Part shown: positions 1 through 5,446 of the stretch, in pieces | How positions within the stretch are numbered: position 1 is the first letter of the stretch | Layout: every line of letters begins with the position of its first letter | From: an uncultured Flavobacteriales bacterium | GTDB taxonomy: Bacteria > Bacteroidota > Bacteroidia > Flavobacteriales_D > Sanyastnellaceae | DNA: 5,446 nucleotides | Reading direction: 5' to 3' | Assembly: GCA_937897625.1 (NCBI GenBank) | Contig: CALCNZ010000160.1 | Coordinates: forward strand, 1 to 5,446 | The notes under the pieces: model-generated | What the model was told of the DNA's origin: nothing | Databases searched by the model: none | Seen by the model: only the letters and a program-made list of their open reading frames with translations | Made by a program: the position numbers and the translations under genes

Positions 1-2
1 TT

Positions 3-221
3 CCAACGAACAGACTGGTTCGAATTGTTTGGACCATGGCTGTTGCCTTCACTTCATTCTACTTAACGAATTATTACTTCATTACAGGAGCGCCGCTCTG
101 GGCCTTGGTTTGCTTCACTCCGCTTACCCCGCTCTTGAACAAATTCTTTCCAAGCAAAACATTCAACTGGATTCATTCAACACAAAAACAATTCAACCAT
201 GACACAAAGATTGCTTATTAA
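3..221 (+). CDS. C-terminal fragment of a probable small membrane protein (partial, start outside window)
   Basis: This frame is open from the left edge and ends with TAA at 219-221, giving about 72 visible residues. They read as one or two hydrophobic segments (AVAFTSFYLTNYYF, then APLWALVCFTPLTPLL) followed by a polar tail (NKFFPSKTFNW and onward). Codon use (ttc, aac, tac, att, gga) resembles that of the genes to the right. An ATG at 36 could also be an internal start. The frame overlaps the start of the DUF2330 gene by 23 bases, and I see no TAnnTTTG box before position 199, so co-transcription is plausible. The NRLVRI stretch before the first hydrophobic segment and the overall layout faintly recall small DUF2892-like membrane proteins, but this is not enough to assign a family. 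A second frame, open from 2 to 202, competes with this one. Confidence 0.4.
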   Translation, partial: PTNRLVRIVWTMAVAFTSFYLTNYYFITGAPLWALVCFTPLTPLLNKFFPSKTFNWIHSTQKQFNHDTKIAY

Positions 222-1743
222 AGCAGCAGCACTTTTGGTGCTTCTTGCTAGCGTGAACGCCTATTCGTTCTGCGGATTTTATGTTGCGAAAGCCGACGCG
301 ACTTTATTCAACAACAAAAGTGAAATTATTTTGGTTCGCGATGGAACACGAACTTCCATAACCATGTCGAACGACTTTAAAGGCGACGTGCGCGATTTCG
401 CAATGGTGGTGCCGGTGCCAGTGGTACTTCAAGAAGGCGACATCAAAGTTGTTGACCGAAGAATTTTCGAAACATTGGATGCGTATTCCTCCCCTCGATT
501 GGTAGAATATTACGATACGAATCCGTGTTACGCCGTGCTTCCCGACGACAGGGAATTCTATTCAATTCCTACGACTACTTCAATGGCAGGAAATCGTATG
601 ATGTACGACATGGTTGAAGAAAAATTCAACGTAACCATTGAAGCGGAATACACGGTTGGCGAGTATGACATTGCTTTACTTTCAGCGAAAGAGAGCACTG
701 GACTGAAAAACTACCTGCTTCAAGAAGGCTATAAAATTCCTGCAACCGCAGAAAGTGTGCTTGAGCCATACATCAAAAGCAACATGAAATTCTTTGTTGT
801 GAAAGTGAACTTAGACAACCAGAAGAACACAGGTTTCGACTACTTACGTCCGATTCAAATTAACTTCGACCATCCGAAATTCATGTTGCCCATTCGTCTT
901 GGAATGGCGAACAGCACAGGCGAACAGGACATGATCGTCTATGCATTCACGAAGACTGGCCGTGTGGAATGCACGAACTACAGAACGGTGAAAATTCCAA
1001 CCGATCGAAACATTCCTTTGTACACGAAGGACATCTTCGGAGAGTTCTACAAAAACCTATTCACACGCGCCTATTCTCGCGAAGGAAAGAATGCGGTAAT
1101 GTTGGAATACGCGTGGAATGTCACGCCAAGTTGGGGTGGAATGAAATGCGATCCATGTGTTGGGAATCCGCCTATTTACAACGACTTCGCTGAAGCGGGG
1201 GTTTGGTGGGCTGGATGGAATTCTCCTTCACCGGTGTTCTTCACACGTCTGCATGTGCGATACAGCAACGCGAAATTCCCAGCGGACTTAACGTTTCAGA
1301 TTACTCCGAACACTGAAAATTTTCAAGCGCGATACATTCTAACTCACCCTGCCGGCGGGCCATTCGACTGCGATGAATCTCAAGAATACTTGGAATCGTT
1401 ACGTTCACGCAGGAAGGTTGAAGTGGATGAATTGTATGCACTCGCCGGCATTAAACCCAATGATCGCAGCGAAAACTACATCAACGAGTTTGTATCATTC
1501 ATGAAAAACAAACCGTTGGATACCATGCTGAAGGGGGAAGTTGTTCCTGGAGAGAGCACACCGATGGATCCGAGTGAAATTGAAGTGGATGAAGCTTACA
1601 TTCATTCCGACATGGAACCGAATGAAGCATTTATGCAAAACAAAGATGCAGACCAAAATAGCAAACCTTGGGAGGTACCGATATTCTTGGGCTCCATTGT
1701 AGGACTTGTGCTTTTTGTTTCTCGAAAGCGAACCAAGGTGTAG
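199..1743 (+). CDS. DUF2330 domain-containing exported protein with C-terminal membrane anchor
   Basis: The 514-residue protein starts with a signal peptide (basic MTQRLLIK, hydrophobic core, probable cleavage after VNA at residue 21). The mature part opens with CGFYVAKADATLFN and continues with LVRDG, FAMVVPVPVVLQ and LDAYSSPRLVEYYD. This conserved N-terminal block is what I recognise as DUF2330; the family has no established biochemical role. The mature region has six cysteines (25, 110, 258, 317, 320, 391), including a CxxC at 317-320, suggesting disulfides outside the cytoplasm. Residues 400-490 are acidic and low in hydrophobics, like a linker. A single hydrophobic segment at about 493-507 followed by RKRTKV predicts a type I orientation, with the body outside the inner membrane. 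The start is fixed by the signal peptide; the leader is A-rich with no Shine-Dalgarno. A terminator begins four bases after the stop. Function unknown. Confidence 0.9.
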   Translation: MTQRLLIKAAALLVLLASVNAYSFCGFYVAKADATLFNNKSEIILVRDGTRTSITMSNDFKGDVRDFAMVVPVPVVLQEGDIKVVDRRIFETLDAYSSPRLVEYYDTNPCYAVLPDDREFYSIPTTTSMAGNRMMYDMVEEKFNVTIEAEYTVGEYDIALLSAKESTGLKNYLLQEGYKIPATAESVLEPYIKSNMKFFVVKVNLDNQKNTGFDYLRPIQINFDHPKFMLPIRLGMANSTGEQDMIVYAFTKTGRVECTNYRTVKIPTDRNIPLYTKDIFGEFYKNLFTRAYSREGKNAVMLEYAWNVTPSWGGMKCDPCVGNPPIYNDFAEAGVWWAGWNSPSPVFFTRLHVRYSNAKFPADLTFQITPNTENFQARYILTHPAGGPFDCDESQEYLESLRSRRKVEVDELYALAGIKPNDRSENYINEFVSFMKNKPLDTMLKGEVVPGESTPMDPSEIEVDEAYIHSDMEPNEAFMQNKDADQNSKPWEVPIFLGSIVGLVLFVSRKRTKV

Positions 1744-1747
1744 ACAC

Positions 1748-1777
1748 AAAAAAGGGCGACCCTGGTCGCCCTTTTTT
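1748..1777. terminator. Bidirectional rho-independent terminator between convergent genes
   Basis: Six A, a 7-bp GC-rich arm GGGCGAC, a four-base loop, the matching arm GTCGCCC and six T form a perfect inverted repeat (13 pairs counting the A/T flanks). The structure is the same on both strands with a T tract on each side, so it can end the DUF2330 message (stop four bases before) and the convergent GAPDH message (stop 15 bases away on the other strand). Confidence 0.93.
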
Positions 1778-1792
1778 CTTCAACATAAAAAA

Positions 1793-3253
1793 TCAATAGT
1801 ACATGCTTCGACGCACTTTCGCAACATACTTCGCCAAGCGAATAACTTGCTTAGTGTATCCAAATTCATTGTCGTACCAAACGTATAGAACAATTCCCTT
1901 TCCATCTTTAGAAACGATGGTAGCTTGGCTGTCATATACACTGCAACAATCGTTTCCAACGATATCACTCGACACCAATTCTTCGCTAATGCTATAGAAA
2001 ATCTGATTCACCAAATCGCCATCTAGCGCGGCTTTGCGCACTGTTGCATTTACCTCTTCAACTGTCGTTGCTTTATCTGTATACACGTGAATGATTGCCA
2101 AAGAACCATTCGGTGTTGGTACGCGAACAGCGTTTGAAGTAAGCTTATCAACTAAAGCTGGAATAACTTTCGTAACCGCCTTTCCAGCGCCGGTTTCCGT
2201 GATTACCATGTTTACGGCAGCACTTCTTCCCCGACGACTTTTCTTGTGCATATTGTCCAACAAGTTTTGGTCGTTGGTGTAGGCATGAACCGTTTCAATA
2301 TGTCCCTTTTCAATTCCAAATGCATCGAAAACAGTTTTCAAGATTGGAGAAATTGCATTGGTTGTGCAGCTTGCTGCAGAGAAAATAGTTTCGCTTTCAA
2401 TATCTAAATCGCGGTGGTTAATTCCGTAAACAATGTTTGGAACTTCTTTACCTGGCGCTGTCAACAACACTTTGCTAATTCCCTTTGCTTTCAGGTGAAC
2501 GCTAAGCGCTTCGCGATCTTTAAAAACACCGGTGTTGTCGATTAACAGTGCATCATTGATTCCGTATGCGGTATAGTCAACAGCACTCGGATCTTTCGCT
2601 GCAATCATGTAAATACGCTGACCGTTTACGATTAGACATTTGTTCTCATAATCTACATCAACGGTTCCTTTGAACCTCCCATGAACGGAATCGTTCTCGA
2701 AAAGTGCAGCGCGTTTTTTAATTGACAAGTCGTCGTCTTCACGCGTAACAATAGCACGCAAACGAAGTTGTTGACCGCTACCTGCCTGACGTACCAATTC
2801 ACGCGCAGCTAGACGACCAATACGACCGAAACCAAACAAGACAACGTCTCTTGGTTCCATGTCCTTTCCTTCCTCTGTAAAATTCTGAAGCTTATCTTCT
2901 AAAAATTCTCTTTGCGAATTGAAATGTTCGCGGGAAATAGCCCACTCACTGGCCAATTTTCCAATATCTATTTTAGCTGGAGCAATGTCCATGCTGTACA
3001 ATTCAGTCGCCAATTCTGCCGAATGAAATACACTGATAGGTTTACCCACAACTTCTGCTGCGTATTTGTGCAGGCGAAGAATTTCTGTGATGCGCGTGTC
3101 CGCCAGATGATTGCGGAAAAGCACCAATTCAATTGACTTTTCGAAAAGCAGCTTACCTACCATGTGGGCAAGATCCACAGCCGCCTTTTCTTGGTTCACA
3201 TACACCGCCAGTTCATTGCTGTAAGTGTCGTTTGACAAGGGTTTGTTTGACAT
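1793..3253 (-). CDS. Long-form glyceraldehyde-3-phosphate dehydrogenase
   Basis: This cytoplasmic enzyme of glycolysis/gluconeogenesis interconverts glyceraldehyde-3-phosphate and 1,3-bisphosphoglycerate using NAD(P) and phosphate. In the 486-residue protein the Rossmann motif GFGRIG lies at 141-146, DSVHGRF at 188-194 and DNTGVF at 239-244. The active-site signature ASCTTNAI has the nucleophile Cys296. The general base His323 is in HAYTNDQ, the phosphate-binding NAVRVPTPNGS block is at 374-384, and YDNEFGY is at 460-466. All key residues are present, so it should be active. Classical GAPDH is about 330-340 residues; the first ~130 here are an added, mostly helical, charged region typical of a long clade also found in Proteobacteria such as Pseudomonas. 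The usual NAD-selecting Asp after the second strand is Thr170, followed by Arg171, which hints at altered cofactor preference. I give no gap letter because paralogue assignment is not possible here. It is monocistronic by its own promoter and terminators. Confidence 0.95.
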   Translation of the reverse strand: MSNKPLSNDTYSNELAVYVNQEKAAVDLAHMVGKLLFEKSIELVLFRNHLADTRITEILRLHKYAAEVVGKPISVFHSAELATELYSMDIAPAKIDIGKLASEWAISREHFNSQREFLEDKLQNFTEEGKDMEPRDVVLFGFGRIGRLAARELVRQAGSGQQLRLRAIVTREDDDLSIKKRAALFENDSVHGRFKGTVDVDYENKCLIVNGQRIYMIAAKDPSAVDYTAYGINDALLIDNTGVFKDREALSVHLKAKGISKVLLTAPGKEVPNIVYGINHRDLDIESETIFSAASCTTNAISPILKTVFDAFGIEKGHIETVHAYTNDQNLLDNMHKKSRRGRSAAVNMVITETGAGKAVTKVIPALVDKLTSNAVRVPTPNGSLAIIHVYTDKATTVEEVNATVRKAALDGDLVNQIFYSISEELVSSDIVGNDCCSVYDSQATIVSKDGKGIVLYVWYDNEFGYTKQVIRLAKYVAKVRRSMYY

Positions 3254-3283
3254 AAAAATAATTTAAATGAGTTTGATTTCTAT

Positions 3284-3306
3284 TCTTGAAAATCATTTTT
3301 TCAAGA
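3284..3306. promoter_or_regulatory. 9-bp inverted repeat at the predicted GAPDH transcription start
   Basis: TCTTGAAAA at 3284-3292 and TTTTCAAGA at 3298-3306 are perfect inverted copies around a five-base spacer. The element starts five bases downstream of the minus-strand -7 box, so the expected +1 falls at or near position 3306. It is either an operator for a dimeric regulator or a stem-loop at the very 5' end of the GAPDH mRNA, leaving about 30 AT-rich bases before the ATG. There is no T tract after it in the reading direction suggesting termination. The symmetry is seen directly; the function is inferred. Confidence 0.6.
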
Positions 3307-3311
3307 CGCGG

Positions 3312-3319
3312 CAAAGATA
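3312..3319 (-). promoter_or_regulatory. Promoter -7 box (TATCTTTG) for the GAPDH gene
   Basis: On the minus strand this reads TATCTTTG, an exact match to the Bacteroidota primary sigma consensus TAnnTTTG. It lies 58 bases from the ATG, after the terminator of the upstream gene, which is the right place for an independent GAPDH promoter. No TTG-like -33 element is present at the usual 17-23 base spacing, so the promoter may be weak or activator-dependent. Confidence 0.65.
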
Positions 3320-3345
3320 GTTCACGCCCATGAATTTGCGGTAAA

Positions 3346-3380
3346 AAATAAGCCTCGTCTTTCAGGGACGAGGCTTATTT
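3346..3380 (-). terminator. Rho-independent terminator of the Deg/HtrA protease gene
   Basis: A 14-bp perfect stem (AAATAAGCCTCGTC at 3346-3359 against GACGAGGCTTATTT at 3367-3380) closes a seven-base loop. On the minus strand the stem is followed by a T-rich run ending near 3343. It lies 21 bases after the protease stop codon and just upstream of the GAPDH -7 box, separating the two same-strand genes into different transcripts. Confidence 0.93.
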
Positions 3381-3401
3381 CAATCGATAAAATTACGCTG
3401 A

Positions 3402-4841
3402 TTATATACCGAAGCCGTAATACGCTCGGGTTCCATTTGGATAAACACCTTCCAACAAAATTCCACCTGACTTAGATTTGAGCAGGCTTTGTAGTTGCTC
3501 TGGGGAAGTAACTTGAACGCCGTCTACTTTGGTTACAATGAACCCTGACTTCACTCCTGCACTTCTTAATTTTCCTGTTGAAAGAACTCCGACCTTTGCT
3601 CCACCTTGAATTCGCAGCGCCTTGCATTCGCTTTCTGATGGCGCTGAAAATTCCGCGCCCAATGACGATATATTTTCCGCAGCTATTTCTTCAAAATTTT
3701 CAAGTTCGGCCTTACCCGATTTGTTCTTCAGTTCCACATCGAAATTCTTCTCTTTTCCATTTCTCCAAACCACCAAACTTACCTTGTTGCCGGGTCTGAA
3801 TTTGCTTATTTGTTCTTGCAATTGCGGAACATTTGAAACCGGGTAATCAGCCACTTTCAAGATAACATCTCCGGCTTCTAAACCAGCCGATTCTGCAGCA
3901 CCACCGGGTGTTACGTTGTTTATATACACACCTGAAACAACAGGCAAGTCTGCCTCCTTCGCTTGCTCTTCTGTCACGGCAGAAATCTGTACGCCAAGGA
4001 ATCCGCGCTGAACATTTCCAAACTCAATAATATCGTCTGCCACTTTCTTGGCAATGGAAGCAGGAATGGCGAAAGAATAGCCCGCATATGACCCCGTGCG
4101 CGAAGCTATGGCGGTATTAATTCCAATGAGCTCTCCGTTGGTGTTCACCAATGCCCCTCCGCTGTTACCAGGATTAACAGCAGCATCTGTTTGAATAAAC
4201 GATTCTACAGGAAGTACCTCGGAACCCTTTCCTTCACCAATAATATTGATGTTTCTGCCCTTCGCACTAACTATACCCGCCGTCACGGTAGACGTTAATT
4301 CAAAAGGGTTTCCAACAGCGAGAACCCACTGTCCAATGTGAACCGCATCGCTGTTTCCCCAAGCAATAGCTGGAAGATTTGACTCGTCTATTTTCAGAAC
4401 GGCAATGTCGGAGCTTGGGTCTTTACCGACCAAAGTCGCCTCGTAGTTTTTATTGTTGTTCAAAGTGACTGTCACTTTTTCAGCGCCGTCTATGACATGA
4501 TTGTTTGTAATGATGTATCCGTCTCCTGAAATTATGACACCCGAACCGGAAGCGATTTGCGTCTGAGGTTGTTGCTGATAGCCAAAAAAACTTCCCCAAG
4601 GGTCATACGAAGTTGTCTTAATTTCGGTTTTCACATGCACTACAGAGTTCACGGTTCGTTCAGCAGCCACAACAAAATCTCCGCCAGCACTAGACATTCC
4701 TGAATAATTTGCAAATGCCCCTGGAACATTGGCGTTCCAAGCTAAAGAACTTGAATTTGGCTTGACTACAAAATGGTATGCAGCCATGGCAATAAGACCA
4801 CCAGCAAAGGCGGCAGCAAAAGTGACTAGACTCTTTTTCAT
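3402..4841 (-). CDS. Deg/HtrA-family periplasmic serine endoprotease with two PDZ domains
   Basis: This is a trypsin-like envelope quality-control protease (family S1C) that degrades or holds misfolded exported proteins. The N-terminus MKKSLVTFAAAFAGGLIAMAAYHFVV (segments at about 5-26) is a signal peptide or uncleaved signal anchor; no sharp cleavage site is evident. The protease domain spans about 50-275 with an intact catalytic triad: His115 in TNNHV, Asp145 in SSDIAVLK and Ser227 in NPGNSGGAL. A Gln-rich loop at about 78-96 (PWGSFFGYQQQPQTQ) corresponds to the LA loop. PDZ1 covers about 277-372 (RGFLGVQI, AGLEAGDVI) and PDZ2 about 390-475 (GVKSGFIVTKVDG). At 479 residues and with two PDZ domains it has the DegP/DegQ architecture; which of those it equals cannot be told, so no symbol is given. 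The leader lacks a Shine-Dalgarno. Stress regulation is typical of the family but not shown by the sequence. Confidence 0.96.
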   Translation of the reverse strand: MKKSLVTFAAAFAGGLIAMAAYHFVVKPNSSSLAWNANVPGAFANYSGMSSAGGDFVVAAERTVNSVVHVKTEIKTTSYDPWGSFFGYQQQPQTQIASGSGVIISGDGYIITNNHVIDGAEKVTVTLNNNKNYEATLVGKDPSSDIAVLKIDESNLPAIAWGNSDAVHIGQWVLAVGNPFELTSTVTAGIVSAKGRNINIIGEGKGSEVLPVESFIQTDAAVNPGNSGGALVNTNGELIGINTAIASRTGSYAGYSFAIPASIAKKVADDIIEFGNVQRGFLGVQISAVTEEQAKEADLPVVSGVYINNVTPGGAAESAGLEAGDVILKVADYPVSNVPQLQEQISKFRPGNKVSLVVWRNGKEKNFDVELKNKSGKAELENFEEIAAENISSLGAEFSAPSESECKALRIQGGAKVGVLSTGKLRSAGVKSGFIVTKVDGVQVTSPEQLQSLLKSKSGGILLEGVYPNGTRAYYGFGI

Positions 4842-4860
4842 ACGTTATTGATTTGTTTTA

Positions 4861-4889
4861 CGAAAATAATTTGATTTCAATTTGAACAA
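4861..4889 (-). promoter_or_regulatory. Possible promoter of the Deg/HtrA gene (imperfect)
   Basis: On the minus strand, TTG (4889-4887) is followed after 18 bases by TATTTTCG (4868-4861), which matches TAnnTTTG at all but one defined base. It would give a leader of roughly 12-15 bases. No exact -7 box faces this gene in the 103-bp intergenic region, so either this weak box or an alternative sigma factor is used. An AATTTGA direct repeat lies inside the spacer. Confidence 0.35.
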
Positions 4890-4911
4890 AAACGAAACCA
4901 AAATATTTTTA

Positions 4912-4939
4912 TTGTCGCATAGAATTGATTGTAATTTTG
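4912..4939 (+). promoter_or_regulatory. Promoter (-33 TTG, -7 TAATTTTG) for the DUF4249 lipoprotein gene
   Basis: TTG at 4912-4914, a 17-base spacer and TAATTTTG at 4932-4939 fit the Bacteroidota consensus TTG-N17-23-TAnnTTTG exactly. The ATG of the lipoprotein gene begins only six bases after the last base of the -7 box, so the transcript should have a leader of zero or very few bases. Confidence 0.75.
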
Positions 4940-4944
4940 CACAC

Positions 4945-5446
4945 ATGAAAAAACCGTTTGGTGTAATTGGAACTGTTGCCGCTTTGGTGGTGTTACTGAT
5001 CGGTTGTGAAAAAGACATTACCATTGAATTACCTCCGGCTGAAACGAAAATTGTTGTTCAAGGAACTATTGAACCGGGACAACCTCCGATTGTAATTTTA
5101 ACTTATTCTTCTGGTTACTTCGACCCTGCTGATCTCAACTCCATTGCGAATTCATACGTGCAAGACGCCACGGTGAAAATGATTCACGGAACAGATACCA
5201 TTCCGCTCGACATGTATTGCACGGCTTCGCTCACGCCTACGCAGTTGCTGTTAGCTTCTCAAATTTTGGGCTTACCTCCAGAAGCTGTTTTAGCTCTTAA
5301 TATCTGTCTCTACACATCGCTTGACCCACAGGCGTTCGGCGTGGTTGGAGAAACCTATTCCCTCTACGTAGACAAAGACGAGCACCATTTGCATGCAGTG
5401 ACTAAAGTGAATACTCCCGTGCCTTTAGACAGTCTTTGGTTTGCAT
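4945..5446 (+). CDS. DUF4249-type lipoprotein (partial, 3' end outside window)
   Basis: The frame is open from ATG 4945 to the right edge, showing 167 codons. MKKPFGVIG, a hydrophobic core and the lipobox LIGC (residues 18-21) make a clear type II signal peptide with lipidated Cys21. The mature start, CEKDITIELPPAETKIVVQG, with the following PGQPPIVILTYSSGYF, matches my memory of the DUF4249 N-terminus in Bacteroidota: short acidic stretch, KLVVEG-like strand, then a PP.V.LT strand. Later parts (SYVQDATVKMIHG, GETYSLYVD, HAVTKVNTPVPLDSL) keep the expected beta-strand rhythm. DUF4249 genes often accompany TonB-dependent receptors, so a partner may lie to the right, beyond the window; the biochemical role is not established. 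The K-D after Cys21 partly resembles the lipoprotein surface-export signal known from Capnocytophaga. The signal peptide fixes the start, and there is no Shine-Dalgarno. Family members usually run to roughly 270-400 residues, so over a third is missing. Confidence 0.85.
   Translation, partial: MKKPFGVIGTVAALVVLLIGCEKDITIELPPAETKIVVQGTIEPGQPPIVILTYSSGYFDPADLNSIANSYVQDATVKMIHGTDTIPLDMYCTASLTPTQLLLASQILGLPPEAVLALNICLYTSLDPQAFGVVGETYSLYVDKDEHHLHAVTKVNTPVPLDSLWFA

Noticed and set aside
969..1193. Open frame of 74 codons inside the DUF2330 gene
   Set aside because: It is out of frame within a well-supported gene, with no recognisable motif or start context, so it is a shadow.
1495..1796. Minus-strand open frames across the end of the DUF2330 gene
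   Set aside because: They run through the symmetric terminator and antisense to a clear gene; the peptides are low in coherent structure.
1706..1997. Plus-strand open frames over the terminator and the end of the GAPDH gene
   Set aside because: They cross the terminator hairpin or lie antisense to conserved GAPDH codons; nothing supports translation.
3254..3345. Possible riboswitch in the GAPDH leader
   Set aside because: The leader is only about 50 bases with one simple stem-loop, too short and simple for any riboswitch class I know.
3578..3846. Two overlapping plus-strand frames of 73-74 codons opposite the Deg/HtrA PDZ region
   Set aside because: Both are antisense to conserved PDZ-coding sequence, with no promoter and no protein-like features.
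4869..4918. Second minus-strand -7 box near AATATTTTGG for the Deg/HtrA gene
   Set aside because: TA and TTTG are separated by one base and not two, so it does not fit TAnnTTTG.
1..5446. Mobile element, CRISPR array, tRNA/rRNA or defence system
   Set aside because: I saw no transposase or integrase motifs, no regularly spaced repeats, no cloverleaf and no gene set of this type; all long frames belong to recognisable families.

Overview
The window looks like a chromosomal housekeeping stretch from a Bacteroidota member, most likely of the Flavobacteriales. Four things point there: promoter boxes of the TAnnTTTG type, AT-rich leaders with no Shine-Dalgarno sequence before every start codon, a DUF4249-type lipoprotein (a family essentially confined to this phylum), and the protein families and codon use overall. 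Placement below phylum level is inference.

Layout, left to right. (1) Positions 3-221 hold what is probably the C-terminal end of a small hydrophobic protein whose start is outside the window. (2) 199-1743 (+) encodes an exported DUF2330 protein with a signal peptide and a C-terminal membrane anchor. (3) A perfect symmetric hairpin at 1748-1777 serves as a shared terminator for this gene and for the convergent gene. (4) 1793-3253 (-) encodes a long-form glyceraldehyde-3-phosphate dehydrogenase of 486 residues, with about 130 extra N-terminal residues. Its leader carries a perfect -7 box, and a 9-bp inverted repeat sits at the predicted transcription start. (5) A strong terminator at 3346-3380 closes the next gene. 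(6) 3402-4841 (-) encodes a periplasmic Deg/HtrA serine protease with two PDZ domains. (7) A 103-bp divergent intergenic region holds promoters facing both ways. (8) From 4945 (+) to the end of the window runs the first 167 codons of a DUF4249 lipoprotein, with a textbook promoter that nearly abuts its start codon.

The genes do not form one pathway. Each of the three central units has its own terminator or promoter, so they are probably independent transcripts. Two concern the cell envelope (protease and lipoprotein), one is an exported protein of unknown function, and one is central carbon metabolism. I saw no mobile element, CRISPR array, RNA gene or defence cassette. I do not think the window contains a new multi-gene system. 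The most interesting points are regulatory: the palindrome at the start of the GAPDH message, and the near-leaderless lipoprotein promoter. The N-terminal domain and altered cofactor pocket of the GAPDH are also worth a look.
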